A DNA stretch of 64,000 bases from JAKQTR01 sp046496425. GTDB lineage: Bacteria; Acidobacteriota; Vicinamibacteria; Vicinamibacterales; JAKQTR01. The notes under the pieces were generated by a model. The model saw only the letters and a list, made by a program, of their open reading frames with translations, had not been told where the DNA came from and made no database searches. Below, piece after piece: positions 32,720 to 41,533 of this stretch (position 1 is the first letter of the stretch; every line of letters starts with the position of its first letter). Location of the stretch: contig JAWOGY010000304.1 in the NCBI GenBank assembly GCA_046496425.1, positions 1 to 64,000 on the forward strand, given 5' to 3'. The translations under genes and the position numbers were made by a program.

Positions 32720-33457
32720 ATGCGCTGCCTGGTCCTGAGCGACGTCCACGCGAACATCGACGCGCTCGACGCCGTGCTGGCCGACGCGGTCAGGCACGGC
32801 GACCTGCGCGTCCTGATGCTCGGCGATCTCGTCGGCTACGGCGCAGCACCGAACGCGGTCATCGAGCGGTTCATGGCGCTGTCGGTCGCGGCCGCCATCC
32901 GGGGCAATCACGACCGCGCCGCCAGCGGGCTGGACGATGCCGAGTCGTTCAACGAAGTCGCCCGCGCGAGCGCGCTCGTCACGGGCCGCCTGCTCACGCC
33001 CGCCCACCGCGAGTTTTTGAAGGGCCTGCCCGCCGGGCCGCTCGCCGTCAGCGCACTGACCGAAATCTGCCACGGGTCGCCCGTCGACGAAGACGCGTAC
33101 CTGTTCGACGAGATGGATGCGGTGTACGCCCTTCGCGCCACCTCGCGTCCGCTGTGCCTCTTCGGCCATACCCACGCGCCGTTTGCCGCCAGGCTGCGGG
33201 CGGAAGAACTCGAATTCGTGGATGCCTCGCCGGGAGAGGCCATCGCGGTCGTGCCAGGCGTGCGCCTCGTGGTGAACGTCGGGTCGGTGGGCCAGCCGCG
33301 CGACGGCGATCCGCGCGCCGGTTACGGCGTCCTCGACGAGGAAGCCGGCACGATCACGTGCTACCGGGTGGAGTACCCCGTCGAGCGCGCCCAGGCCCGG
33401 ATCCGCGAGGCGGGTCTGCCGGAGGCGCTCGCCAGGCGGCTGGCACTCGGGCGCTGA
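32720..33457 (+). CDS. YfcE/MJ0936-like metallophosphoesterase
   Basis: 245 residues from ATG 32720 with AGGAG about six bases upstream. Calcineurin-like motifs: SDVHANIDALDAVL (DxH), LGDLVGYGAAP (GDxxGYG), IRGNHDRA (GNHD) and FGHTHAP (GHTH), giving a complete dinuclear metal site. A cytoplasmic phosphodiesterase or phosphatase of unknown substrate. It follows aroK by 8 bases, so it is in the same operon. Confidence 0.9.
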   Translation: MRCLVLSDVHANIDALDAVLADAVRHGDLRVLMLGDLVGYGAAPNAVIERFMALSVAAAIRGNHDRAASGLDDAESFNEVARASALVTGRLLTPAHREFLKGLPAGPLAVSALTEICHGSPVDEDAYLFDEMDAVYALRATSRPLCLFGHTHAPFAARLRAEELEFVDASPGEAIAVVPGVRLVVNVGSVGQPRDGDPRAGYGVLDEEAGTITCYRVEYPVERAQARIREAGLPEALARRLALGR

Positions 33458-33478
33458 GGAAGGGCCGGACGGCGGGCG

Positions 33479-33664
33479 TCAGGCCGGGGGGGCCTGCGAC
33501 CTGGCGGCCTTGGCCGCCGCCCTCGCCGCCGAGTCCTCGCGGCGACGGAGTTCGGCGGCGAACGCGTCTCTCGCCGCCCGGGATCCGAGGATCCAGCCGA
33601 TGACGATCCCGATCAGCACCGAGGCCGGGATGTAGATGAAGTGCCCTGCACCCATCTCGCCCAT
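33479..33664 (-). CDS. small single-pass membrane protein at the end of the ccm cluster
   Basis: 61 residues: one hydrophobic helix (residues ~9-27, FIYIPASVLIGIVIGWILG) followed by a charged, alanine- and arginine-rich helix that may form a coiled coil. It starts 10 bases after the ccmD-like gene. No family is recognised; the position suggests an accessory subunit of the heme-handling complex, which is inference. Confidence 0.6.
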   Translation of the reverse strand: MGEMGAGHFIYIPASVLIGIVIGWILGSRAARDAFAAELRRREDSAARAAAKAARSQAPPA

Positions 33665-33674
33665 GGAGTCTCCC

Positions 33675-33950
33675 CTACTGCTTCGGCAGGCGGCGCTGCA
33701 GGTCGGCCAGTTCCCGCTCGAGCCTGGTCATCCGCCTCCAGAGCGACCACACGTACACCATGAGCGCCACCCACACGAAGGCGTAGGCGCCGATGAGCAG
33801 GGGCGCCGCCGGCAACTGCTCGGCCTGCGGCAGTGAGCTCACCGGGACGAACTCCTCCTGCGCCGACGGGGGCTGCGGCTGCTGCTGGGCCTTGGCGACG
33901 ACGCCCGGCACGAGCACGAGCACGGCAATCAGTAGCACGAGGTTCTTCAT
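33675..33950 (-). CDS. ccmD: CcmD-like heme exporter accessory protein
   Basis: 91 residues. An N-terminal signal or anchor (MKNLVLLIAVLVLVPGVVA), a Gln/Pro-rich stretch, then the CcmD-like unit PLLIGAYAFVWVALMVYVWS with the charged tail WRRMTRLERELADLQRRL. CcmD helps release holo-CcmE from the CcmABC complex. Small CcmD proteins are hard to recognise; the call rests on the tyrosine-containing helix, the coiled tail and the position after ccmC. Confidence 0.8.
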   Translation of the reverse strand: MKNLVLLIAVLVLVPGVVAKAQQQPQPPSAQEEFVPVSSLPQAEQLPAAPLLIGAYAFVWVALMVYVWSLWRRMTRLERELADLQRRLPKQ

Positions 33951-33977
33951 GTCAGCGGCCTCACGACGCGCGGGCGT

Positions 33978-34634
33978 CTAATCCTCGACGGCGAGGTAGA
34001 GCTCTTCGACCATCGCCTGCCTGTCTTCGAGACGTTTACGGAGCGTCAACAACAACACGTACAGGATCACGAATGCCGCGACCGAGAACCAGAACGCCGC
34101 GCGCATGCCGGGCGCGAGTGTCATCACGACGCTCGTCTTCGGGTGGAGCGTGCGCCAGTAGTTGACCGACACGTACACGAACGGCACGTTGGCCATGCCG
34201 AAGAGGGCCATTGCCGCGCCGAGCTTTTCGGACCCGGGGCCGCCGAAGCGGCGGACGAGCAGGTACGCGAGGAAGATCATCCACAGCAGGAGCGACGAGG
34301 TCAGCCTCGCGTCCCACTCCCACCAGACGCCCCACGCCTTCCGCGCCCACAGCGGGCCGGTGACGAGGACGATGAGGCCGAAGAGCACCACCAGCTCGCC
34401 GGCCGCCAGCGCGACCCGGTCCGCCGCGGGAGAACGCCGGTACAGGTAGACGGCGCTCGCGATGCCGCACACGAACGCCGACATGAACATCAGCATCGCC
34501 GACGGCACGTGGTAGTAGAAGATCTTCTGCACCAGCCCCATGGTCTCCTCGAATGGCGCGTTCGCCACGACCAGGGGCGCAGACGCGAACATGACCGCGG
34601 CGAGGAGCAGGAGCGGGACAAAGAGGCGGGACAT
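33978..34634 (-). CDS. ccmC: heme exporter/heme-handling protein CcmC
   Basis: 218 residues from ATG 34634, three bases after the ccmB stop. Six membrane helices. Periplasmic tryptophan-rich WWD motif KAWGVWWEWDARLTSSLL and flanking histidines (FYYHVPSAML and RTLHPKTS) bind heme for loading onto CcmE. Longer open frame upstream is the shadow of ccmB/ccmA and is excluded. Confidence 0.95.
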   Translation of the reverse strand: MSRLFVPLLLLAAVMFASAPLVVANAPFEETMGLVQKIFYYHVPSAMLMFMSAFVCGIASAVYLYRRSPAADRVALAAGELVVLFGLIVLVTGPLWARKAWGVWWEWDARLTSSLLLWMIFLAYLLVRRFGGPGSEKLGAAMALFGMANVPFVYVSVNYWRTLHPKTSVVMTLAPGMRAAFWFSVAAFVILYVLLLTLRKRLEDRQAMVEELYLAVED

Positions 34635-34636
34635 GG

Positions 34637-35320
34637 CTACTCCGTCATCAGCGGTTCGAACGTCCACAGCGAGAGCGTGACGAACACCACGTCGAAGAAC
34701 ACGAGCAGCGCGGCCCAGAACCGCGCCATCGGCTCGTCGGGTGTCGCCTGGAAGAGCGCTGCGGTGCCCCGGACTCCAGCGATGATGACCGGAATCGTGA
34801 TGGGATACAAGAGCACCGGCAGCAGGACGTCGCGGCTCCTGGCGCGGACGAGCATGGCGGCGAACAGCGTCCCGACGGAGGCGAATCCGAGGGTGCCCGC
34901 CGCGAGCAGGACCGCGAGCCAGAGCGGCCGGGCGAAGATGGGCGCGTGAAACAGGAGGCCGACCATCGGGACCAGCACGGCCTCGACAATCCCCATCAGG
35001 ACGAGGATGCCCAGCAGTTTGCCGACGTAGATCGCGGGCCGGTCGGAGGGCGCGAGCATGAGGGCGCGCAGTGTTTCGGTGTGCCGTTCGCGCTCGAACG
35101 TGCGCCCCAGGCCCAGCGTGCCCGCGAAGGCGATGGCAATCCAGAGGATCCCCGCGGCCGCATCCTCGAGCGGGCGCCCTTCGCGCACCAGGGCGAAGGC
35201 GAACACCAGGACGCAGGACGCCGCGAAGAACACCGTCGTGTACACGATCTCGCGGCTGCGCATCTCGATGGTGAGGTCCTTGCGCATGACCACCCACGCG
35301 ACCCGCAGGAACTGCGTCAT
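34637..35320 (-). CDS. ccmB: heme ABC exporter permease CcmB
   Basis: 227 residues, six predicted membrane helices. The N-terminus WVVMRKDLTIEMRSREIVYT and LGRTFERERHTETLRALMLA are characteristic of CcmB. Works with the CcmA ATPase to drive release of heme-loaded CcmE. ATG overlaps the ccmA stop by four bases. Confidence 0.94.
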   Translation of the reverse strand: MTQFLRVAWVVMRKDLTIEMRSREIVYTTVFFAASCVLVFAFALVREGRPLEDAAAGILWIAIAFAGTLGLGRTFERERHTETLRALMLAPSDRPAIYVGKLLGILVLMGIVEAVLVPMVGLLFHAPIFARPLWLAVLLAAGTLGFASVGTLFAAMLVRARSRDVLLPVLLYPITIPVIIAGVRGTAALFQATPDEPMARFWAALLVFFDVVFVTLSLWTFEPLMTE

Positions 35321-36048
35321 CGCGCGCGCTCCCCGCGGGCGGCCGCATCCGCAATCGTCTCGCGGTAGCGCTCCCGGAGCGGCGCCGAGGCGTGCGGGAC
35401 CGCCAGCAGGCGCCCGTCCCGGAGAATGGCGACCTCGTCGAGCAGGCCCTCCGCGAGGTCGAGGTCGTGCGTGGCGGCGACGACAATCGCCCCGTCGTCA
35501 CGGAGCCCCCGCAGGCGGGAGACCAGGGCATGGCCGGAGGCGTCGTCGAGGCCGGTGAACGGTTCGTCGAGCAGCAGGAGCCGCGGCCCGTGCAGAAGGG
35601 CGCGTTCGAGGGCCAGGCGCTGCCGCATCCCCCGGGAGAACCCCGAGACCGCGTCGCCGGCCCTGTCAGCGAGGCCTGCCTGCGCGAGCGCGCGATCGAC
35701 GCGCGCTCGCGCGTCATCGAGGCCGTACAGCCGCGCGAAGAACGCCAGGTTCTCGCGGGCGGTCAGTTCGGGATAGAGATAGAGGTCGTGGCCGAGCAGG
35801 CCGAGCCGGCCCCGCAGCCGCGGCCCCGCCGAGCGGGCGTCCGCGTCGCCATAGATCACGCGGCCCGATGTCGGCGCCAGCAGCGTGGAGAGGATGGCGA
35901 GCAGGGTCGACTTCCCCGCCCCGTTCGGACCGAGCAACCCGAGGATGGTGCCCGCGCGGCAGGTGAGACTGACCCGGTTCAGCGCGCGCCGGCGGCCGAA
36001 GTGGCGCGAGACGTCGTCGACAACCAGGCGGTCGAAGTCGAACACCAC
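35317..36048 (-). CDS. ccmA: heme ABC exporter ATPase CcmA
   Basis: 243 residues. Walker A GLLGPNGAGKSTLLAILS, signature VSGFSRGMRQRLALERALL (the usual LSGGQ replaced by SGFSRGMRQR as in CcmA), Walker B LLLLDEPFTGLD, His-loop ATHDLDLAEG. Cytoplasmic subunit of the CcmAB transporter. Start at 36048, five bases after the preceding gene. Confidence 0.93.
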   Translation of the reverse strand: MVFDFDRLVVDDVSRHFGRRRALNRVSLTCRAGTILGLLGPNGAGKSTLLAILSTLLAPTSGRVIYGDADARSAGPRLRGRLGLLGHDLYLYPELTARENLAFFARLYGLDDARARVDRALAQAGLADRAGDAVSGFSRGMRQRLALERALLHGPRLLLLDEPFTGLDDASGHALVSRLRGLRDDGAIVVAATHDLDLAEGLLDEVAILRDGRLLAVPHASAPLRERYRETIADAAARGERAR

Positions 36049-36053
36049 GGACG

Positions 36054-37262
36054 CTAGACCTCCGCGGAGGCGCCGGGCTGACGGTCGAGTTCTCCGTAGA
36101 CGCGTTCCAGTTGCGCCACCAGTTCCTCGTGGCGGGCCGCATGCCGGCGGTCGTCTACCGTGCCGGCGCGGCGCTGTTCCTCGAGGCGGACCAGGTCGGC
36201 CATCAGGCGATCACGGCGGTCAACGAGCGCGGCCCGCCGGGAGGCGTCGCCCGAGCCCGCCCGCGAGGACATCGCGATCCAGGCGCCAGCGGCGAGGATC
36301 AGGGCCGCGAGCGCGAGCGACAGGTTGCGGCCCATCCGGTTCCGGTTCGGCAAACCCGTCAGCGTCAGCGCGAGTTCCTCGCCGGCCGCCAGCGCACCGC
36401 CCGAGCCGAGAATGAAGGACTGGCCCTGGCCGGCCATTTCGTTCGCGCTGATGAACTGGGGCGAACTCATCCGGGCGGCACCGGCACTCGACATGATCAC
36501 CTGCACCTGGGCCCAGGACGCCGGGAGCCGCTGCGCGAGGACCCGGTCCGGCCCAGCCGAGGCGAGCCCGAACGCCAGGCGGACAGGCGTGATGCCGGGC
36601 GCGATCGGCCCGGTGACGCTGACGGTACGGCCGCGAACGGTCGCCTGCGGGGACGACCCTTCCAGCATGGCGGCCGCCTGGGCGCCCTCGGGCAGTTCGA
36701 AGACCAGTTCCCGCGTCGGCGTGACCGGAGCGGACGACGGGTTGGCGAGATCGAACAGGTAGAAGACCTCGAGCGTGTCGTCGTCGAATTCGATCTGGAT
36801 CCGGCTCTCGCCGGCGAACACGACCTCTCCAGGCGCGACCGGGGGCATCGGCGCGGCGGGTGCCGCCGCGCCGCCCGCGCCAGCCACGAGGACGATCCGC
36901 ACGCCGACATCCGGCGGCACGTTGAACGACTGGGATTCGATGCGCGCGCCGTCGATCTCCGCCATCGCGTGCACGGAGGTGCCGGGCTGCAGGCCGCTGA
37001 AGACGGCCCGCCCGTTCTCGTCCGTCGTCGCCGTCTCGGTGCGCGAACCGGCGTGCAGTTCAACGGGGTGCCCGGCGATGTTGTTGGTCAGTTCGCCGCG
37101 GACGAGGCGGACCGACAGGCTGCCGGCCGGCACCTCGGGCGTCGGCATCGGAATGCCCGACATCTGGCGCGCGTCGGGCATCTGGCCCGATACCGGCGAC
37201 CAGAGGCCCGCCGCGGCGCAGAGAGCGACGGCGGTCCCGATCCACAATCGCGTGAGCGTCAT
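36054..37262 (-). CDS. uncharacterised secreted/membrane protein of the ccm cluster
   Basis: 402 residues from ATG 37262, overlapping the upstream stop as ATGA. Signal peptide (residues 1-26, ending VSGQ), a beta-rich carboxypeptidase-regulatory or Ig-like domain (residues ~45-120: GELTNNIAGHPVELHAGSR, GRAVFSGLQPGTSVHA), a second beta-rich domain (~140-310), one C-terminal membrane helix (LSLALAALILAAGAWIAM) and a cytoplasmic coiled segment rich in arginine (RRDRLMADLVRLEEQRRAGT). I do not recognise a named family. Placed between the CcmI-like gene and ccmA, so a role in assembling or sensing the cytochrome maturation complex is possible. Confidence 0.75.
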   Translation of the reverse strand: MTLTRLWIGTAVALCAAAGLWSPVSGQMPDARQMSGIPMPTPEVPAGSLSVRLVRGELTNNIAGHPVELHAGSRTETATTDENGRAVFSGLQPGTSVHAMAEIDGARIESQSFNVPPDVGVRIVLVAGAGGAAAPAAPMPPVAPGEVVFAGESRIQIEFDDDTLEVFYLFDLANPSSAPVTPTRELVFELPEGAQAAAMLEGSSPQATVRGRTVSVTGPIAPGITPVRLAFGLASAGPDRVLAQRLPASWAQVQVIMSSAGAARMSSPQFISANEMAGQGQSFILGSGGALAAGEELALTLTGLPNRNRMGRNLSLALAALILAAGAWIAMSSRAGSGDASRRAALVDRRDRLMADLVRLEEQRRAGTVDDRRHAARHEELVAQLERVYGELDRQPGASAEV

Positions 37263-37921
37263 CGGGCCGCCTCGATTCTCGCGCCGCACGATTTGCAGAA
37301 CCGCGCGTCGGCGTCGTTGGCGGTGCCGCAGGCCGGGCACGTTCCAGCCGCTGCGGCCGGGGCCACCAGGCCGGCCGGCCCGGGCGGCGCGAGCGCCGCG
37401 ACGCGCCCCACGCGTGTCGAGAGTTCCCGTTCGATGAGCGCGCGATAGCCCGAGCGATCGGCGTCGAGTTGACGCAGCAGCCCCGCCGCGCGCGCGCGAA
37501 GCCTTCCTGACACCTCGTCGAAATCGGCGACGGAAATCTTCCCCATCGCGCGATCGAATTCCACTTCCTTGATCGATCGCAGGACCAGCATCTTCTCGCG
37601 CTCGAGCGCCGCGCGGGTACGCCCGCCGACCATTTCCGTCTGCTCTCCCGTTTCCGGAGCCACCAGCGGCTCTACGGTCCGCGCGACCGTGGCGGCAACC
37701 CACGCCACGCTGCCAATCGCGACGGCGACGGCCACGGCGTTCACCGTCGACGTGCCCCGCGTGGCGACGATCCCGATCGCGATGGCGAGCACGGTCGCCA
37801 TCAGCAGCAGGTGCCACGGCCTGATGCCCGCCTCGGTGGCTGCGGGCGCGGCGGGAGGCGGCGCGGCGGCCCCCTGGCGGGGCCGCCGCGGAGTGTCGGT
37901 CGTTCTGCGCGCCATCTTCAC
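37259..37921 (-). CDS. CcmI-like membrane protein with C-terminal zinc ribbon
   Basis: 220 residues. A proline-rich N-terminus, two close membrane helices (residues ~36-82: LLLMATVLAIAIGIVA, NAVAVAVAIGSVAWVAA), then a charged helical domain EREKMLVLRSIKEVEFDRAM which matches the CcmI-like pattern of a cytochrome maturation helper, and a four-cysteine zinc ribbon at the end (CPACG and CKSCG). CcmI holds apocytochrome c for heme ligation. The zinc ribbon facing the cytoplasm is unusual. Twenty bases after ccmF. Confidence 0.65.
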   Translation of the reverse strand: MKMARRTTDTPRRPRQGAAAPPPAAPAATEAGIRPWHLLLMATVLAIAIGIVATRGTSTVNAVAVAVAIGSVAWVAATVARTVEPLVAPETGEQTEMVGGRTRAALEREKMLVLRSIKEVEFDRAMGKISVADFDEVSGRLRARAAGLLRQLDADRSGYRALIERELSTRVGRVAALAPPGPAGLVAPAAAAGTCPACGTANDADARFCKSCGARIEAAR

Positions 37922-37940
37922 CCTCGGCTTGCTCGTGACG

Positions 37941-39929
37941 CTAGCTGATGCTCGCCTCGGCCGGGACGCGACCGAGCGCGAACGCGAAGGCGCGCTCCGG
38001 CAGCAGCGCCAGTCCCGTGCCCAGCATGAGAATCCCGAACCCCGCCCAGATCCAGTTCACCAGCGGCGTGACCACCACCTGGAGACTCATCGACTGGTCG
38101 TTCAGTTCGTACGCCGGCATGACCAGGTAGAGATCCTCGGCCGCGGTGCGCCGGATGGCGACCTCCGTGGTCGGCTGATCTTCGTGCTTCCGGTAGAACC
38201 ACCTCGCCGGGTACATCGTGCCGAGGGACTTGCCGTCCTCGGTCACGAGGATGTGCCCGGTGACCATCTGCTTCTGCGCGTCCTCGGTGATCTTGACGCC
38301 GTTGTTGCGCACCGTGTAGTGGCGCACGGTGGCTTCCTCGTTCAGCTTCAGCAGCATCTGCTGATCGACCTTGAAGCCCTCGCCGGCGAACCCGAGGTAC
38401 ATCAGCACGACGCCCAGGTGGACGATGTACCCGCCGTAGCGCCGGTGTTCGCGCATGACCAGCCCGATGCCGGCCGTAAAGAGATCCGTGCCGGTGGCCT
38501 CCTGGCGCACCCGCGCCCCTCGCACGAACTCCTGGGTGATCGTGGCGGCGACAAACGCGCAGAGCGCGAAGCAGATGCCCGACGACCACACGCGGACGCC
38601 GAGGCCGACGATGACGGCGGTGACTGCGGCCATGAACACCACGGGCCAGAGGAACGAACCCCGCAGGTTTGCGAGCGTCGAGCGGCGCCACGCCAGGAGC
38701 GGCGCGACGCCGGTCAGCAGCAGCAGGATGAGGCCGATCGGCGCCATCCAGCGGTTGAAGAACGGCGGGCCCACCGTCAGGCGGTTCCCCGTGAGCGCCT
38801 CGCTGAGGGTCGGGAACATCGTGCCGAACAGCACCAGCAGCGCGGCGATGAGCAGGATCCAGTTGTTGGCGACGAACGCCGCTTCGCGCGAGACCCACGA
38901 GTCGAGATCGTAGCGCGGCTTGAGGAGCGGAAGCCGCCGGATGACCCACGCGAAGCTGAACAGCAGGATGGCGGCCATGAAGACGGTGAACATCCACGTC
39001 AGCGTCCGGTCCTCGCCGAAGGCGTGCACCGACTGCACGATGCCCGACCGCGTCATGAACGTGCCGAAGATGGTCAGGAAGAACGTGATGATGACCAGCG
39101 ACACGTTCCAGACCTTCAGCATGCCCCGGCGCTCCTGCACGATGACGGAGTGCAGGAAGGCGGACGCCGTGAACCACGGCAGCAGCCCGGCGTTCTCGAC
39201 GGGGTCCCAGCCCCAGTAGCCGCCCCACCCCAGCTCCTCGTACGCCCAGATCATGCCGAGCGTGAGGCCGAGGCTCAGAAAGAGCCAGCTCACCATGGTC
39301 CACCGGCGCACCGCGCGCAGCCAGGAGTCGTCCAGGTGCCCGGTGATGAGCGCCGCCATCCCGAACGCGTATGGAATGGTCATCCCGACAAAGCCGATGT
39401 AGAGGCTCGGCGGGTGCACGACCATGTAGATGTTCTGCAGCAGCGGGTTCAGGCCGCGTCCGTCTGCCGGCGCCTGCACGAGGAACGTCTCGAACGGGTT
39501 CTTGTGGACGATCATCATGAACAGGAAGAACAGCTGCACGGCCGAGATGATCGCCACCACGTACGGGATCAGCTCGCGGTGCCGGTCGCGGTTCACGTAC
39601 ACCGCGAGCGAGCCGAACACCGACAGCAGGAACACCCAGAACATGATCGAGCCGTCGAGCCCGCCCCAGTACGACGTGATCTTGTAGAAGAGCGGCTGCG
39701 CCAGGTCCGAGTAGTGCTGCACGTACTTGATCGAGTAGTCGTTGGTCACGAAGCCGTGCACGATGATGGCCGAGGCGGCCGTCATGAGCGCCGCAGCCAG
39801 GTAGAACGCCCCGACGCCGCTTTCAACGAGGCCGCGGGAGCCGCGCCTCGCCCCCGCGACCGACGCCGCGATGGCGTACGCCGAGACGACCAGGGTTGCC
39901 ATCAGGAGGAACGAGCCGAGAGAGGCCAT
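37941..39929 (-). CDS. ccmF: heme lyase CcmF/NrfE-like
   Basis: 662 residues, about 14-15 membrane helices, normal for CcmF. Periplasmic WWD domain EELGWGGYWGWDPVENAG, heme-ligating histidines in MVVHPPSLYIGF and VHAFGEDRTL. CcmF attaches heme covalently to the CxxCH motif of apocytochrome c. ATG 39929. A 121-base gap separates it from ccmE, longer than other spaces in the cluster. Confidence 0.95.
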   Translation of the reverse strand: MASLGSFLLMATLVVSAYAIAASVAGARRGSRGLVESGVGAFYLAAALMTAASAIIVHGFVTNDYSIKYVQHYSDLAQPLFYKITSYWGGLDGSIMFWVFLLSVFGSLAVYVNRDRHRELIPYVVAIISAVQLFFLFMMIVHKNPFETFLVQAPADGRGLNPLLQNIYMVVHPPSLYIGFVGMTIPYAFGMAALITGHLDDSWLRAVRRWTMVSWLFLSLGLTLGMIWAYEELGWGGYWGWDPVENAGLLPWFTASAFLHSVIVQERRGMLKVWNVSLVIITFFLTIFGTFMTRSGIVQSVHAFGEDRTLTWMFTVFMAAILLFSFAWVIRRLPLLKPRYDLDSWVSREAAFVANNWILLIAALLVLFGTMFPTLSEALTGNRLTVGPPFFNRWMAPIGLILLLLTGVAPLLAWRRSTLANLRGSFLWPVVFMAAVTAVIVGLGVRVWSSGICFALCAFVAATITQEFVRGARVRQEATGTDLFTAGIGLVMREHRRYGGYIVHLGVVLMYLGFAGEGFKVDQQMLLKLNEEATVRHYTVRNNGVKITEDAQKQMVTGHILVTEDGKSLGTMYPARWFYRKHEDQPTTEVAIRRTAAEDLYLVMPAYELNDQSMSLQVVVTPLVNWIWAGFGILMLGTGLALLPERAFAFALGRVPAEASIS

Positions 39930-40050
39930 ATATCACCTGCACCTACCTGGGGCCGCCGGCGGCTGCGGCGCCACCATGGGCGCCGCGCCGGCGGGTAGGG
40001 TTGCTGTTGGACGCGGGAAGGAAACGGCGCGCCTGCGATCCGGCTTCACG

Positions 40051-40467
40051 TCAGGCGCCGGGGCCGGTCAGCCCTTTCTTCGGTTCGTACTTGGACGGGC
40101 ACTTCGCCATCACACCGTTCGGCGCCACGTGGAAGCCGCTGGCGTCGAGCCGGCCCTTCAGCACCACTTCCGACTCGTCCTTGAAGGTGTCCGGCACGAT
40201 TCCGGTGTACGTGGCGTCGACCACGGCGCCCTTGCTCTGGACCTTGAACCGGTACTCGAGGGAGTCCCGTTTCCGGAAGATGGAGTCCTTCACGACGAAG
40301 CCGTGGAGCTGGAGGTTCTTCCCGTGCCAGGCCTCGGGATCCACCATCACCTCGTCGACGTGTTTATAGAACTCCGTGCCCTCGCTGAGCGTTGAATAGA
40401 GCAGCCCGCCCATGGCGAGAACCAGGACCAGGCTCGTGATTCCGATCTTGACGGCTTTCTGTTTCAT
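40051..40467 (-). CDS. ccmE: heme chaperone CcmE, CxxxY variant
   Basis: 138 residues: a membrane anchor (residues 8-24) followed by an OB fold. In classical CcmE the heme-binding residue is a histidine in HxxxY; here the motif is C123-PSK-Y127 in VMAKCPSKYEPK. This cysteine form is known from Desulfovibrio and some archaea, where it correlates with the absence of CcmH (System I variant). Consistent with that, neither ccmG nor ccmH is visible in the cluster. Upstream maf ends 45 bases before the start. Confidence 0.95.
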   Translation of the reverse strand: MKQKAVKIGITSLVLVLAMGGLLYSTLSEGTEFYKHVDEVMVDPEAWHGKNLQLHGFVVKDSIFRKRDSLEYRFKVQSKGAVVDATYTGIVPDTFKDESEVVLKGRLDASGFHVAPNGVMAKCPSKYEPKKGLTGPGA

Positions 40468-40512
40468 AGGCAGAGAGATGCGGGAAATCCGGCCTCCCCC
40501 GACAGAATACCT

Positions 40513-41136
40513 TCAGGCGCCGGTGCGGTCAAACGGCTCCGGAGCGTGCCCGCCTGCCGGCCGCCCGGGACCGACCGGCGCCACGCCCCCCTCCTCCAGC
40601 AGCCTCCGGACCTCGGAGAGCGGCAGGCCGACGACGTTGGTGTAGGACCCCTCCAGCGACTCGACGAATCTGGCCGCCAGCCCCTGCACGCCGTAGGCTC
40701 CCGCCTTGTCGTGCGCCTCGCCGCTCGCGACATACCACGCCACCTCCGCGGGAGTGAGCGGCCGGAACCGCACCCGGGTGACCCCGACTGCCGACGACTC
40801 CACGCCCGCCCGGATGACGACAACGCCGGTCAGCACCTCGTGCGCCCGCCCGGAAAGCAGCCTCAGCATCCGCTCCGCGTCGGCATCGTCGGCCGGCTTC
40901 GCCAGCATCACGCCGTCGACGACGACCGTGGTGTCGGCGGCGAGCACGATGTCGTCCGGAAACCTGGCCGCTACGGTCCGGGCCTTCAGCGCTGCCACGC
41001 GAAGGACGTAGTCGGGCGCCGCCTCGCCCACGCACTCCGACTCGTCGGCATGCGCCGGCTCGACCGTGAAGGCGTAGCCCGCCTCCCGCAGCAGGGCCGC
41101 GCGCCTGGGCGATGCCGACGCAAGGATGAGGCGCAT
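40513..41136 (-). CDS. maf: Maf-like nucleotide pyrophosphatase
   Basis: 207 residues from ATG 41136 (MRLILASASPRRAALL, the invariant start); a GTG five codons earlier is possible. Contains AADTTVVVDGVMLAKP and AYGVQGLAARFVESLEGSYT. House-cleaning pyrophosphatase that hydrolyses dTTP/UTP or modified nucleotides. Divergent from the dciA-like gene and directly upstream of the ccm cluster. Confidence 0.93.
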   Translation of the reverse strand: MRLILASASPRRAALLREAGYAFTVEPAHADESECVGEAAPDYVLRVAALKARTVAARFPDDIVLAADTTVVVDGVMLAKPADDADAERMLRLLSGRAHEVLTGVVVIRAGVESSAVGVTRVRFRPLTPAEVAWYVASGEAHDKAGAYGVQGLAARFVESLEGSYTNVVGLPLSEVRRLLEEGGVAPVGPGRPAGGHAPEPFDRTGA

Positions 41137-41182
41137 CCCGGAATGATACACTTAGCCCTCCTGCACGCCCGACCAGAGAGCC

Positions 41183-41533
41183 ATGGAGCCTGTCCAGTCC
41201 CTGATGTCCAGCGCCATCGCGCGCCTGGTGCGGCCGGCTCCCCTGTCGCCGGAAAAGGTGCTGTTCGCCTGGCGGGCCGCCGTCGGGCCGTCCGTTTCGC
41301 GGGCGACCCGCGTCAGGCTGGCCTCCCACGGCGTGCTCGACGTCATCGTGGAGGACGACCGGTTCGGGGACGAATTGGCGCGTTCCGCGCCCATGGTCCT
41401 GGGCCGGCTCCAGGATTTGCTGGGCGCGGACACCGTCCGCCGGCTGGAGGTGAAGCGGCCCGGGAAGCCGGCCGGCCGCAGGCGGCGATCCGGCGTGAGC
41501 CGGACCGCCGGGAAGCTGAAGGGAGAAGCATGA
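41183..41533 (+). CDS. dciA: DUF721/DciA family protein, probable replicative helicase operator
   Basis: 116 residues. Contains the DUF721 core: KVLFAWRAAVGPSVSRAT, VLDVIVEDDRFGDELARSAP, VLGRLQDLLG. DciA proteins interact with DnaB helicase and load or operate it in bacteria that lack DnaC. Basic C-terminal tail (KRPGKPAGRRRRS) would fit DNA or helicase contact. The start at 41183 fits the family length. Its stop overlaps the hbd ATG. Confidence 0.8.
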   Translation: MEPVQSLMSSAIARLVRPAPLSPEKVLFAWRAAVGPSVSRATRVRLASHGVLDVIVEDDRFGDELARSAPMVLGRLQDLLGADTVRRLEVKRPGKPAGRRRRSGVSRTAGKLKGEA

